A stretch of 64,000 bases of DNA from Elmis aenea (lineage: Eukaryota; Arthropoda; Insecta; Coleoptera; Elmidae), in NCBI GenBank assembly GCA_947652605.1, contig OX393579.1:37950970-38014969 (forward strand). The letters run 5' to 3'. Below, in pieces: positions 33,641-46,994 of the stretch (position 1 is the stretch's first letter; each line of letters starts with the position of its first letter). Under the pieces are notes generated by a model. That model saw only the letters and a list, made by a program, of their open reading frames with translations, was not told the DNA's origin and made no database searches. A program made the position numbers and the translations under genes.

Positions 33641-36600
33641 TTCTTAGACTCAATTTCACATTCTGTTTTTTTTTTTCTATCTTCTATACGGGCGTTAGGA
33701 AAGCCCCACGCACTGTTGCAGGACCCTGTATAAGAGAAATAGGTGGATAACTTAAAAAATGTAGAAGTACTTAATCATCAAAAGAAATGAAGAAATTGAC
33801 AAGGAAATATATAAAAAGACAGAAAAAGTTGAAAGAATATTTAACAGCTTAAGAATACGATATTTTGGGAATAGAGAAATCCCAAAAGAAACATGAGTAG
33901 AAGTGAAACAAAAAGTAAAACCTCTAACACTTTTATACAAAAGTGGACACTCTTATAGAGAAACATAAGTCATGTAAATACAGCGAATAAGATTACTGTC
34001 GAGCAGTTTTTAAACTTTTTTAGTGTATAAGAGTAAAGTGATGCCTTTTTCTAATAATTTTGAATTGCTTGATGCCAATAACATAAAAAACACAAAATAG
34101 GAAAATTATACCGCCGCAGTTGACTATTGCTGCACACAGTAATTGCATCGATTTACCTTCTTGTTGCATCGCACAACATCGCGTCGCGCAAGATAAATTC
34201 TTAATTTAAATTCGGTGATAGTACGCGTCATTTGCCAACAAGTTATAAATCAATTGTATTAGTATTAGACCAGATCGTGTTATGAATTGTAAAGTAGAAA
34301 TTCTGCTTTTAAATTCTGATTCTTTTTTAAAATTTGCATACCAATTTGGCGCTTTGTATGTTGGCAACATGTTTATACACATTGGCAAACTTGATTATGG
34401 AAGTAATACATTAAGTAACGTTACAAGTTAGTTGAGAGATGAATCTTTTTTACAATTATTCAAATACAAGATGTATTATTAAATATATTTCATAACTAAT
34501 GACTCAATTACTCTGTTAGTGTTTTGATAAGATTAACCACCTTTCAAAATGTTCAGCTGACACGCAAAAAAGGTCGAAACAAAATCTAGAAACAATTGAT
34601 AGAGCTTTGATTATTTTGTGATGAACTTGTTAATACGTTCTTAAAACAATGGCGTTTTTTTACACACATTAATAGTTATTTTGCTATTTTCATGTATGTA
34701 CACACAAAAAAACTGGAGCAAACTTAAAGATGGGAACATTTTGTTTAAAACCAAATAAATGTTTAAAGTTTCATTACCTTTATGGTTTAGGAACCACAGT
34801 AAAATTTCATTTTATAAAAGAATACGTTAGTTTTTTTTTACATGAAAGTAACATATAAGCTTGGTTTTCAACTTCTTATCAGGTTATTCTGACGTCCACG
34901 TTGAAACATTGGGATGAATTTCCAGACGAAAGCAGTGATTTGAATGTCTGCGGTCCAGTTACATTTTCTATACAGCAAGCGAATCCCATGGGATGTGAAT
35001 TGTATATCTTGATGTTGGACCATTTTATTTCAACCCCATTCTAATCCTTTTCACAAACTGTTGAAAATCCTTCATATATTTAATTTAACTGTATTACATT
35101 ACAGGATTTAACGAACGTGTTAAATAAAACTTTGAAATTCGGATAATTCCTATTTAACAAAACGCACACATTACTGCAAAACGTTTTATTTTTAAAACGA
35201 TTTAAATAAACTTATATTTAATCATTTCATTTTTTTTTAGACAATAAAAGGTCTTAGCTACAGACGACGAAGCGAATTATATAGCGTACTGAAACTAAGA
35301 TCAATATATTTTTTTTAAAATATCTCTTATTCCTGGGCTTTTTATTCTGTTCTAAAAATCCTTCAGCTCCGAATCAAATTTAAAATAAACAGAATTAAGG
35401 TCACGTATTCGTCAACATTGACACATTTTATGAAGAAAACAAATAAAATTTTTCCCAAACCGTTAAATAACTATTTCTGTATGGTTTGCAACTCGAACCC
35501 AGCAACGCTCTAGTTCCTGAAAGACATACTTTTTTTTTGCTGTAGGTGTTTTTAGGTTTGGGTGCAAAAAACTTGATAGTCTATAAAAAAATACTTGAAA
35601 AAGTAAAATTTTAAAAAAAACTATTTTAACGTTTAAAAAAATAAAGAACTAATCGAATTGCAAACCGTTACAATAAAAATTTTTACATAGCAAATATTGT
35701 GTTAAACTAAAATAAAACAATTTTTTTAACCTTAACCGTTATAAAAATAAAGTTCTTGATTTCGGTTAACCGTTAACCAATTTTTTTCGTTTTTGAGCCC
35801 TACCTCCTACCAGTTGTACCAACCTGTAAGGACGAAATGAACTAAAATCATAGAAAAATTTAAGTTACTAGAGTGAAAAGTAAAGAAATACTTATGCTTA
35901 CTGGGTAGCTTAACTTAGCAACTTGAAACATTGGCGCAAAATTCAAACGAAAACTAGGTGGTGCTTTTTTCGATGCTCACCATTGCTATCTTGGAAACGG
36001 TAAGAGATAAAAGGTCGGTTAAATTAGAGAAAAGTTGCACATTTTTATGGCGATTAAGAATCTGAAAAGAAATCCTAGATATTTTGATTCATTTTTGATT
36101 TATTACAAAAAAACTGAAAAATGTGATTTTAGAAAAATATTATTTTCTTCCCTACCATTGACGCTATTTCATTTAAACTTGGTAACTTTATGTTTTTGAC
36201 CGTCCTGGGTTTGATGACGTCAACAGAAATTTTCTAAGCCTTCTAGATTTCAAGTTGCGATAGTCAACTTTTTTATTTCTTATGGCCGCCATATTAGATT
36301 TTTACACCATCAGACAGACAAAAAAAATTGCTTTTCAGATTGGTAACCAACATACCTTTTTTCTTTCAAAAAACTTGGTGAAATTTGAAAACAGTTCCCT
36401 ATCAGATATTGATCTTATTGTCAAATTTGCTTTTTCGACCTAGGTATAACAAACTCAGATTTCCTAGTAACGACCCATAAACATAATCATACTTTTCACA
36501 ATTAACAGATTTTCACGCGTTTATTGGTCGTCTCTAAGAAACCTGAGTTTGTGATTGGTCGAAAATATAAATTTGGAGAGGGAATAAAATATTTTGGTCT

Positions 36601-37466
36601 TGATCATTTTTTGACGAATTTCGGCGACCAGTAGCGATACTTTAATATAGATTAAACCACACCCCTGACGCACCACTCTGACAGTACCTACTTGTCAAAT
36701 TTGACATAACGTACATTTAATTTGACAGGTAGGTTAGGTGAAAGAAATTTTCTGACAAAATATAATTCGTGCATTGCAAATAATCTATAATTTTTGACAA
36801 ATCTTGACTCATGCAAGTTAAATCAGATAAAATCACTCGTGCACTTCGTGCACTCATATTTTTTTCAGCACAGCTATAAAATTTTGTTGTAATAAGAGCT
36901 TGAAACCTTATTTTTTAAACGTTATAATTTAAAACTATATGATTAAAATAAGAACTGGGTCGAAATTAAATAGCCATTCTTTATCTGTGAATAAAAACTT
37001 ACAAACTTAAGAACGCAAGGCGAAACAATATTTATGATGCAGATAAAACAAAACAGCATATAGTAGATATTTTGAATGAATACAAATCAAGTAAACGTAT
37101 GAGCACGTTTTGCACATTACTAACATCAGTGGCGTCACTGGCAATGTACAAAGCGTGCTAGGTACGCGAAATCCGAGATAAATGCATCATGCATCTACAA
37201 AAATTTAAAACTATACCAAACAATTAATATCAAAAGTTAAAATCGCAGTGCACCGATCGCCATACAGTAATTCGTATATCAAATCTGCTTTGGGAATAGC
37301 TTCTACCTAAAACGAATTCATTAAATCTGTTTTCACCACGAAATTTACCAACAATAAATAAAGAAGGATATTAATTCCGAAAAAATTATAAAACTTTTAA
37401 AGATGTCTAAATAAAAAAATTACCCATTTTAATAACTTATTAAGACGTTTCGGCAAATATGCGGTT
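33641..37466. other. Long intergenic stretch with scattered repeat ends
   Basis: No supported gene. At 35750-35802 GGTTAACCGTTAACC and TTTTTGAGCCCTA are a right end of the hAT family seen at 30870 and 55139, with no left end found. At 35975-36050 CACCATTGCTATCTTGGAAACGGTAAGAG resembles the palindromic mariner-type arms. CpG and TTAGGTTAGG-like words near 36730 occur only once. ORFs here are short and unremarkable. Confidence 0.4.
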
Positions 37467-37474
37467 CGAATTTA

Positions 37475-38200
37475 GGTATAACTTCACTTTAGCGGCAGTT
37501 GTCGAAAATTTATAAAATTTTGTGGGTTTATAAAACTAGACTTGCTGAACTCAAATATGTTAAAATTACTTGGCGCTCTCATTTAATAAGCGTAAAAATT
37601 CAATATAAAAGTTCCGTTTGACAGTTAGGTTAGGTTTTTTAATTCGAATTTTCTCATGTTAGGATGGCTAAATTATCTGTGTAAAGTGTACAAATATGAT
37701 TATAAGACATAAATAAAACTATATTTGTATTGATTTTGTGTTAAAATAAGCTTAAAATAACGTAAATCTTATAACTTACCCAAGTACACAACTGTCATTT
37801 TTTGCCGTCTTGACTTACTTTTTCCACCTTTCTTGGCCTTTCTGAGATAGTAAGGTGGACTCATTTAGATCTATAAGAATCAGATCAGTTTCAGTTGGAA
37901 CTAATTTTTTAATTTTAAGCGACCCTTAATTTATTTTTTTAACAAATAACTTGTAATTTGAGAGTGGTAGTTAATAATGCTGGTTGATTAACCTTATTTG
38001 ACTCTCTTGAATTTCTGTGAAAAAACACTCATGAAACGTCATTTTCACAGACGTCATTTACTAAAATGAGATTAATTGGAATGCCTGAAGCGGCATTTTA
38101 AACATTTTATACACACAAACACATACGAAGATAATCAATATATTTATTGCGAAAAAAATTGGTGGCCACACACATAAGTTTAAAAATTAAATAGTGTACA
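37475..38200 (+). repeat. Left inverted arm of the 10.5-kb element
   Basis: Shares with the right arm, in inverse, the blocks AACTGTCAAACGG / CCGTTTGACAGTT, AAGTAAGTCAAGACGGC / GCCGTCTTGACTTACTT, GATCTATAAGAATCAGATC and GGCATTCCAATTAATCTCAT, in the same order and spacing. Non-coding. Confidence 0.85.
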
Positions 38201-41028
38201 GCTGCACATCATCTTATTCCAAATTTGTTTTATTGTAGCATTCCCCATTAATCTGCGTTAAAAACAAACCCTAACCAACCTCTAAGCTGACCCTCTGACC
38301 TCTGACGAAAGTAAACAGAATGCCTATGGAAGAATAGTGTTGCGCACAGCTGCACGCCATCTTATTCGTTACTTATTTTATTTTAGCGTTCCCCATTATT
38401 TATCCAAGAAAAAAAAAACTTTTACCGACCTCTAATCTGACCCTCTGAAGAAAGTAAACACACTGAGCAGAAATAAGATGACGTGCGCAAAACTATTCCC
38501 TCAACATTCTGTTTATTTTTGTCAGAGGGTCAGGTAAGGGGTCGGTAAAAGTTTTTTTTTTTTATAGATGATTAATGGGTAACGCTAAAATAAATCAAGT
38601 TACAAATGAGACCTCGTGCGCAACACTTTTTCATCGACATTCTGTTTATTTTTGTCAGAGGGTCAGGTTACAGGTCGATAAAAGTTTTTTTTTAAAGATG
38701 AATGATGGGGAACGCTAGAATGAAACGAGTTACGAATAAGATGACGTGCGGAACACTATTCCATCGAAATTCTGTTTATTTTCGTCAGAGGGTAAGGTTA
38801 GAGGTCAGTAAAAGTTTTTTTTAAAGCTGAATAATGTGGAACGCTAAAATAAAACAAGTTACGAATAAGATGACGTGCGCAACACTATTTCATCGGCATT
38901 CTGTTTATTTTCATCAGAGATTCAGGTTAGATGTCTGTAAAAGTTTTATTTTAATGCTGAATAATGGGGAACGCTAAAATAAAATAAGTCATGAATAAGA
39001 TGACGTGCGCAACACTATTTCTGGGTAGTGCGTTTACTTTTATCAAAGGGTTAGGTTAGAGGTCGTGAAAAGTTTTTTTTTTTTTGAAGCTGAATAATGG
39101 GGAACGCAAAAATGAAACAAGTAACGAATAAGATGTGCCTAACACTATTACAGCGACATTCTGTTTATTTTCGTCAGAGAGGCAGGTTAGAGGTTGGTAA
39201 AGGTTTTTTTTTTAAAGACGAATAATGGGGAACGCTAAAATAAAACAAGTTACGAATAAGATGACGTGCGCAACACTATTTCTGGTCAATGTGTTTACTT
39301 TCATCAGAGGGTTAGGTTAGAGGTCGTTAAAAGTTTTTTTTTTAAGCTGAATAATGGGGAACGCTAAAATAATACAAGTTAGGAATAAGATCTCGTGCGC
39401 AACACTATTTCATCGACATTCTGTTTATTTTCGTCATAGGGCAAGATTAGAGGTCGGTAAAAGTATTTTTTTAAAAGATGAATAATGGGGAACGCTAAAA
39501 TAAATCAAGTTACAAATAAGACCTCGTGCGCAACACTTTTTTATCGACATTCTGTTTATTTTTGTCAGAGGGTCAGGTTACAGGTCGGTAAAAGTTTTTT
39601 TTTTTTAAGGAATAATAGGGAACGCTATAATAAAACAATCTACGAATAAGATGACCGCAACACTATTTCATCGACAATATGTTTATTTTCGTCAGAGGGT
39701 CAGGTTAAAGGTCAGTAAAAGTTTTTTTTTAAAGATGAATGATGGGGAACGCTAGAATAAAACGAGTTACGAATAAGATGACGTGCGGAACACTATTCCA
39801 TCGACATTCTGTTTATTTCGTCAGAGGGTAAGGTTAGAGGTCGGTAAAAATTTTTTTAAAGCTGAATAATGTGGAACGCTAAAATAAAACAAGTTACGAA
39901 TAAGATGACGTGCGCAACACTATTTCATCGACATTCTGTTTATTTTCGTCAGAGATTCAGGTTAGATGTCTGTAAAAGTTTTATTTTAATGCTGAATAAT
40001 GGGGAACGCTAAAATAAAATAAGTCATGAATAAGATGACGTGTGTTACACTATTTCTGGGCAGTGTGTTTACTTTCATCAAAGGGTTAGGTTAGAGGACG
40101 TTAAAAGTATTTTTTTTTTAGAAGCTGAATAATGGGGAACGCGAAAATAAAACAAGTAACGAATAAGATGTGCCTAACACTATTACATCGACATTCTGTT
40201 TATTTTCGTCAGAAAGGCAGGTTAGAGGTTGGTAAAGTTTTTTTTTAAAGACGAATAATGGGGAACGCTAAAATAAAACAAGTTACGCATAAGATGACGT
40301 GCGCAACATTATTTCTGGTCAGTGTGTTTACTTTCATCAGAGGGTCAGGTTAGAGGTCGTTAAAAGTTTTTTTTTTTAAGCTGAATAATGGGGAACGCTA
40401 AAATAATACAAGTTACAAATAAGATCTCGTGCGCAACACTATTTCATCGGCATTCTGTTTATTTTCGTCAGAGATTCAGGTTAGATGTCTGTAAAAGTTT
40501 TATTTTAATGCTGAATTATGGGGAACGCTAAAATAAAATAAGTCATGAATAAGATGACGTGTGTTACACTATTTCTGGGCAGTGTGTTTACTTTCATCAA
40601 AGGGTTAGGTTAGAGGTCGTTGAAAGTTTTTTTTTTTTAGAAGCTGAATAATGGGGAACGCGAAAATAAAACAAGTAACGAATAAGATGTGCCTAACACT
40701 ATTACATCGACATTCTGTTTATTTTCGTCAGAAAGGCAGGTTAGAGGTTGGTAAAGTTTTTTTTTAAAGATGAATAATGGGGAACGCTAAAATAAATCAA
40801 GTTACAAATAAGATCTCGTGCGCAACACTATTTCATCGCCATTCTGTTTATTTTCGTCAGAGGGTCAAGTTAGAGGTCGGTAAAAGTTTTTTTTTTTAAG
40901 ATGAATAATGGGAAACGCTAAAATAAATCAAGTTAGGAATAAGATGACGTGCGAAATCTATTCCATCGACTTTCTGTTTATTTTCATCAGAGGATCAGTT
41001 TAGAGACCAGTAAACGTTTTTTTTTTAA

Positions 41029-41555
41029 CCCTAGGAGGTTCAACCAGGTCTGTGCAGACCTTTTGCATGTAAACGCTTATATAACTTTTTTGTTTTGCGT
41101 GTTAGCGACGAATCCGTCCATGACTTCCTAGAGGCGGCTACGGCGAACACAATGAGCACAAAATCAGACCGCTTATGTGTTTGTGATCGGTTTTATTCGT
41201 GTTTACAAACGAAATGGTTCATACGGTACAAGCAGGTCTGTGCAGACCTATGAATGGTATGAATGGTGGGGCAGGCAATTGAAACCGGTTTTGACTTGTA
41301 TGTGTGTAAAACGTGTATGTAGAACGTGCTCATGAAGAACTTGGAGCGTCTATATGTTCCGGGTGCCCAGATAACTATTGATGAGCAATTGTTCCCGTAA
41401 CGAGGCCGCACGCGCTTCACCCAGTATATACAGTCGAAACACATTTACACACACTTTTAGGACACCTGCCTATGCATTCCCATACAAATCCCATATAGGT
41501 CTGCGCAGACCTAGTTGTACCAGTTAGCGCCAAAAAATCCCTGAACCTCCTAGGG
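41029..41555. mobile_element. piggyBac-type MITE, copy 1
   Basis: Ends CCCTAGGAGGTTC and GAACCTCCTAGGG are perfect inverse copies, flanked by TTAA (41025-41028 and 41556-41559), the piggyBac target. Subterminal AGGTCTGTGCAGACC palindromes occur near both ends and once internally (41237-41251). It carries a remnant of the transposase gene. Confidence 0.9.
41338..41442 (+). pseudogene. piggyBac transposase fragment, copy 1
   Basis: The frame reads VPGAQITIDEQLFP, a TAA stop, then RGRTRFTQYIQSK. This matches the DEQL...RGR-x-x-F-x-x-YI-x-x-K block around the first catalytic Asp of piggyBac transposases. The stop falls where Phe is usual. Only this short block is retained, so the MITE derives by deletion from a coding piggyBac. 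Confidence 0.7.
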
Positions 41556-43899
41556 TTAAAGATAAATAATGGAGATCGCTAAAATAAAACAAGTTACGAA
41601 TAAGATGACGTGCGCAACACTATTTCATCGACTATCTGTTGATTTTCGTCAGAGGGTCAAGTTAGAGATTGGTAAAAGTTTTTTTTTAAATTTAAGATGA
41701 ATAATGGAGAACGCTAAAATAAAACGAGTTAGGAATAAGATCTCGTGCACAACACTATTTCATCGACATTCTGTTTATTTTCTTCATAGGGCAAGATTAG
41801 AGGTCGGTAAAAGTATTTTTTTAAAAGATGAATAATGGGGAACGCTAAAATAAATCAAGTTACAAATAAGATCTCGTACGAAACACTTTTTTATCGACAT
41901 TCTGTTTATTTTTGTCAGAGGGTCAGGTTACAGGTCGGTAAAAGTTTTTTTTTAAAGGAATAATGGGGAACGCTAAAATAAAACAATCTACGAATAAGAT
42001 GACGTCCGCAACACTATTTCATCGACATTATATTTATTTTCGTCAGAGGGTGAGGTTAAAGATCGGTAAAAGTTTTTTTTTAAAGATGAATGATGGGGAA
42101 CGCTAGAATAAAACGAGTTACGAATAAGATGACGTGCGGAACACTATTCCATCGACATTCTGTTTATTTTCGTCAGAGGGTAAGGTTAGAGGTCGGTAAA
42201 AGTTTTTTTTTAAGCTGAATAATGTGGAACGCTAAAATAAAACAAGTTACGAATAAGATGACGTGCGCAACACTATTTCATCGGCATTCTGTTTATTTTC
42301 GTCAGAGATACAGGTTACATGTCTGTAAAAGTTTTATTTTAATGCTGAATAATGGGGAACGCTAAAATAAAATAAGTCATGAATAAGATGACGTGCGCAA
42401 CACTATTTCTGGGCAGTGTGTTTACTTTCATCAAAGGGTTAGGTTAGAGGTCGTTAAAAGTTTTTTTTTTTGAAGCTGAATAATGGGGAACGCGAAAATA
42501 AAACAAGTAACGAATAAGATGTACCTAACACTATTACATCGACATTCTGTTTATTTTCGTCAAAGAGGCAGGTTAGAGGTTGGCAAAGGTTTTTTTTAAA
42601 GACGAATAATGGGGAACGCTAAAATAAAACAAGTTACGAATAAGATGACGTGCGCAACACTATTCCATCGACATTCTGTTTATTTTCGTCAGAGGGTAAG
42701 GTTAGAGGTCGGTAAAAGTTTTTTTGTAAGCTGAATAATGTGGAACGCTAAAATAAAACAAGTTACGAATAAGATGACGTGCGCAACACTATTTCATCGG
42801 CATTCTGTTTATTTTCGTCAGAGATACAGGTTACATGTCTGTAAAAGTTTTATTTTAATGCTGAATAATGGGGAACGCTAAAATAAAATAAGTCATGAAT
42901 AAGATGACGTGCGCAACACTATTTCTGGGCAGTGTGTTTACTTTCATCAAAGGGTTAGGTTAGAGGTCGTTAAAAGTTTTTTTTTTTGAAGCTGAATAAT
43001 GGGGAACGCGAAAATAAAACAAGTAACGAATAAGATGTGCCTAACACTATTACATCGACATTCTGTTTATTTTCGTCAAAGAGGCAGGTTAGAGGTTGGC
43101 AAAGGTTTTTTTTAAAGACGAATAATGGGGAACGCTAAAATAAAACAAGTTACGAATAAGATGACGTGCGCAACACTATTTCTGGTCAGTGTGTTTACTT
43201 TCATCAGAGGGTTAGGTTAGAGGTCGTTAAAAGTTGTTTTTTTTTTTTAAGCTGAATAATGGGGAACGCTAAAATAATACAAGTTACGAATAAGATCTCG
43301 TGCGCAACACTATTTCATCGACATTCTGTTTATTTTCGTCAGAGATTCAGGTTAGATGTCTGTAAAAGTTTTATTTTAATGCTGAATTATGGGGAACGCT
43401 AAAATAAAATAAGTCATGAATAAGATGACGTGTGTTACACTATTTCTGGGCAGTGTGTTTACTTTCATCAAAGGGTTAGGTTAGAGGTCGTTGAAAGTTT
43501 TTTTTTTTTAGAAGCTGAATAATGGGGAACGCGAAAATAAAACAAGTAACGAATAAGATGTGCCTAACACTATTACATCGACATTCTGTTTATTTTCGTC
43601 AGAAAGGCAGGTTAGAGGTTGGTAAAGTTTTTTTTTAAAGATGAATAATGGGGAACGCTAAAATAAATCAAGTTACAAATAAGATCTCGTGCGCAACACT
43701 ATTTCATCGCCATTCTGTTTATTTTCGTCAGAGGGTCAAGTTAGAGGTCGGTAAAAGTTTTTTTTTTTAAGATGAATAATGGGAAACGCTAAAATAAATC
43801 AAGTTAGGAATAAGATGACGTGCGAAATCTATTCCATCGACTTTCTGTTTATTTTCATCAGAGGATCAGTTTAGAGACCAGTAAACGTTTTTTTTTTAA

Positions 43900-44426
43900 C
43901 CCTAGGAGGTTCAACCAGGTCTGTGCAGACCTTTTGCATGTAAACGCTTATATAACTTTTTTGTTTTGCGTGTTAGCGACGAATCCGTCCATGACTTCCT
44001 AGAGGCGGCTACGGCGAACACAATGAGCACAAAATCAGACCGCTTATGTGTTTGTGATCGGTTTTATTCGTGTTTACAAACGAAATGGTTCATACGGTAC
44101 AAGCAGGTCTGTGCAGACCTATGAATGGTATGAATAATGGGGCAGGCAATTGAAACCGGTTTTGACTTGTATGTGTGTAAAACGTGTATGTAGAACGTGC
44201 TCTTGAAGAACTTGGAGCGTCTATATGTTCCGGGTGCCCAGATAACTATTGATGAGCAATTGTTCCCGTAACGAGGCCGCACGCGCTTCACCCAGTATAT
44301 ACAGTCGAAACACATTTACACACACTTTTAGGACACCTGCCTATGCATTCCCATACAAATCCCATATAGGTCTGCGCAGACCTAGTTGTACCAGTTAGCG
44401 CCAAAAAATCCCTGAACCTCCTAGGG
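43900..44426. mobile_element. piggyBac-type MITE, copy 2
   Basis: Same length (527 bp), same ends and same flanking satellite variants as copy 1, 2,871 bp away, with TTAA at 43896-43899 and 44427-44430. Because the flanks are identical, this copy arose by duplication of the array, not by a second transposition. Confidence 0.9.
44209..44313 (+). pseudogene. piggyBac transposase fragment, copy 2
   Basis: Duplicate of the fragment in copy 1 with the same premature stop, which confirms that the stop predates the segmental duplication. Confidence 0.65.
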
Positions 44427-46994
44427 TTAAAGATAAATAATGGAGATCGCTAAAATAAAACAAGTTACGAATAAGATGACGTGCGCAACACTATTTCATC
44501 GACTATCTGTTGATTTTCGTCAGAGGGTCAAGTTAGAGATTGGTAAAAGTTTTTTTTTAAATTTAAGATGAATAATGGAGAACGCTAAAATAAAACGAGT
44601 TAGGAATAAGATCTCGTGCACAACACTATTTCATCGACATTCTGTTTATTTTCTTCATAGGGCAAGATTAGAGGTCGGTAAAAGTATTTTTTTAAAAGAT
44701 GAATAATGGGGAACGCTAAAATAAATCAAGTTACAAATAAGATCTCGTACGAAACACTTTTTTATCGACATTCTGTTTATTTTTGTCAAAGGGTCAGGTT
44801 ACAGGTCGGTAAAAGTTTTTTTTTAAAGGAATAATGGGGAACGCTAAAATAAAACAATCTACGAATAAGATGACGTCCGCAACACTATTTCATCGACATT
44901 ATATTTATTTTCGTCAGAGGGTGAGGTTAAAGATCGGTAAAAGTTTTTTTTTAAAGATGAATGATGGGGAACGCTAGAATAAAACGAGTTACGAATAAGA
45001 TGACGTGCGGAACACTATTCCATCGACATTCTGTTTATTTTCGTCAGAGGGTAAGGTTAGAGGTCGGTAAAAGTTTTTTTTTAAGCTGAATAATGTGGAA
45101 CGCTAAAATAAAACAAGTTACGAATAAGATGACGTGCGCAACACTATTTCATCGGCATTCTGTTTATTTTCGTCAGAGATACAGGTTACATGTCTGTAAA
45201 AGTTTTATTTTAATGCTGAATAATGGGGAACGCTAAAATAAAATAAGTCATGAATAAGATGACGTGCGCAACACTATTTCTGGGCAGTGTGTTTACTTTC
45301 ATCAAAGGGTTAGGTTAGAGGTCGTTAAAAGTTTTTTTTTTTGAAGCTGAATAATGGGGAACGCGAAAATAAAACAAGTAACGAATAAGATGTACCTAAC
45401 ACTATTACATCGACATTCTGTTTATTTTCGTCAAAGAGGCAGGTTAGAGGTTGGCAAAGGTTTTTTTTAAAGACGAATAATGGGGAACGCTAAAATAAAA
45501 CAAGTTACGAATAAGATGACGTGCGCAACACTATTCCATCGACATTCTGTTTATTTTCGTCAGAGGGTAAGGTTAGAGGTCGGTAAAAGTTTTTTTTTAA
45601 GCTGAATAATGTGGAACGCTAAAATAAAACAAGTTACGAATAAGATGACGTGCGCAACACTATTTCATCGGCATTCTGTTTATTTTCGTCAGAGATACAG
45701 GTTACATGTCTGTAAAAGTTTTATTTTAATGCTGAATAATGGGGAACGCTAAAATAAAATAAGTCATGAATAAGATGACGTGCGCAACACTATTTCTGGG
45801 CAGTGTGTTTACTTTCATCAAAGGGTTAGGTTAGAGGTCGTTAAAAGTTTTTTTTTTTGAAGCTGAATAATGGGGAACGCGAAAATAAAACAAGTAACGA
45901 ATAAGATGTGCCTAACACTATTACATCGACATTCTGTTTATTTTCGTCAAAGAGGCAGGTTAGAGGTTGGCAAAGGTTTTTTTTAAAGACGAATAATGGG
46001 GAACGCTAAAATAAAACAAGTTACGAATAAGATGACGTGCGCAACACTATTTCTGGTCAGTGTGTTTACTTTCATCAGAGGGTTAGGTTAGAGGTCGTTA
46101 AAAGTTGTTTTTTTTTTTAAGCTGAATAATGGGGAACGCTAAAATAATACAAGTTACGAATAAGATCTCGTGCGCAACACTATTTCATCGACATTCTGTT
46201 TATTTTCGTCATAGGGCAAGATTAGAGGTGGGTAAAAGTTTTTTTTTTAAGGTGAATAATGGGGAACGATAAAATAAAACGAGTTACGAATAAGATGACG
46301 TGCGCAACACTATTCCATCGACTTTCTGATTATTTTTAGGATTAGGATTAGTTTAGAGATCAGTAAAAGTTTTTTTTTAAAGATGAATAATGGGGATCGC
46401 TAAAATAAAACAAGTTAGGAATAAGATGACGTGCGCAACACTATTTCTGGTCAGTGTGTTTACTTTCATCAGAGGGTTAGGTTAGAGGTCGTTAAAAGTT
46501 GTTTTTTTTTTTAAGCTGAATAATGGGGAACGCTAAAATAATACAAGTTACGAATAAGATCTCGTGCGCAACACTATTCCATCTACATTCTGTTTATTTT
46601 CGTCAGAGAGTCAGGTTAGATGTCTGTAAAAGTTTTATTTTAATGCTGAATAATGGGGAACGCTAAAATAAAATAAGTTACGAATTTGGAATAAGATGAT
46701 GTGCAGCTGTACACTATTTAATTTTTAAACTAATGTGTGTGGCCACCAATTTTTTTTCGCCATAAATATATTGATTATCTTCGTATGTGTTTGTGTGTAT
46801 AAAATATTTAAAATGCCGCTTCAGGCATTCCAATTAATCTCATTCTAGTAAATGACGTCTGTGAAAATGACGTTTCATGGGTGTTTTTTCACAAAAATTC
46901 AAGAGAGTCAAATAAGGTTAATTAACCAGCATTATTAACTACCACTCTTAAATTACAAGTTATTTGTTAAAAAAATAAATTAAGGGTCGCTTAA

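Larger units (their letters stand above)
40440..46211 (+). repeat. Tandem duplication of a 2,871-bp block of the array
   Basis: Positions x and x+2871 agree almost base for base from about 40440 to 43340. The block includes a whole piggyBac MITE and its flanking repeat variants. Differences are single bases (for example GGTGGGG against ATAATGGGG near 41263/44134 and CATGAAG against CTTGAAG near 41331/44202). Homology ends at about 43340/46211, where the units diverge. Confidence 0.85.
38205..46690 (+). repeat. ~130-bp tandem repeat array (core of the element)
   Basis: The marker AATGGGGAACGCTAAAATAA recurs about every 128-133 bases, followed by AACAAGTTACGAATAAGATG, CGTGCGCAACACTATT and AGGTTAGAGGTCGGTAAAAG and a T-run. 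Two unit types alternate irregularly, one with CATCGACATTCTGTTTATTTT and one with CTGGGCAGTGTGTTTACTTTC. From 38205 to about 38470 the units are reversed. From there to 46690 they are forward. After subtracting two piggyBac inserts I estimate about 55 forward units. The array includes a higher-order duplication of 2,871 bp. Confidence 0.9.

Noticed and set aside
41193..41444. 83-codon minus-strand ORF, duplicated at 44064
   Set aside because: The opposite strand carries the piggyBac DEQL block; the minus-strand ORF is its shadow.
38205..46690. CRISPR array
   Set aside because: The ~130-bp units are repeats throughout, with no unique spacers, and the setting is an animal genome. It is a satellite array.
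38205..46690. Telomeric repeat because of AGGTTAGAGG words
   Set aside because: The word occurs once per 130-bp unit and is not in tandem TTAGG form.
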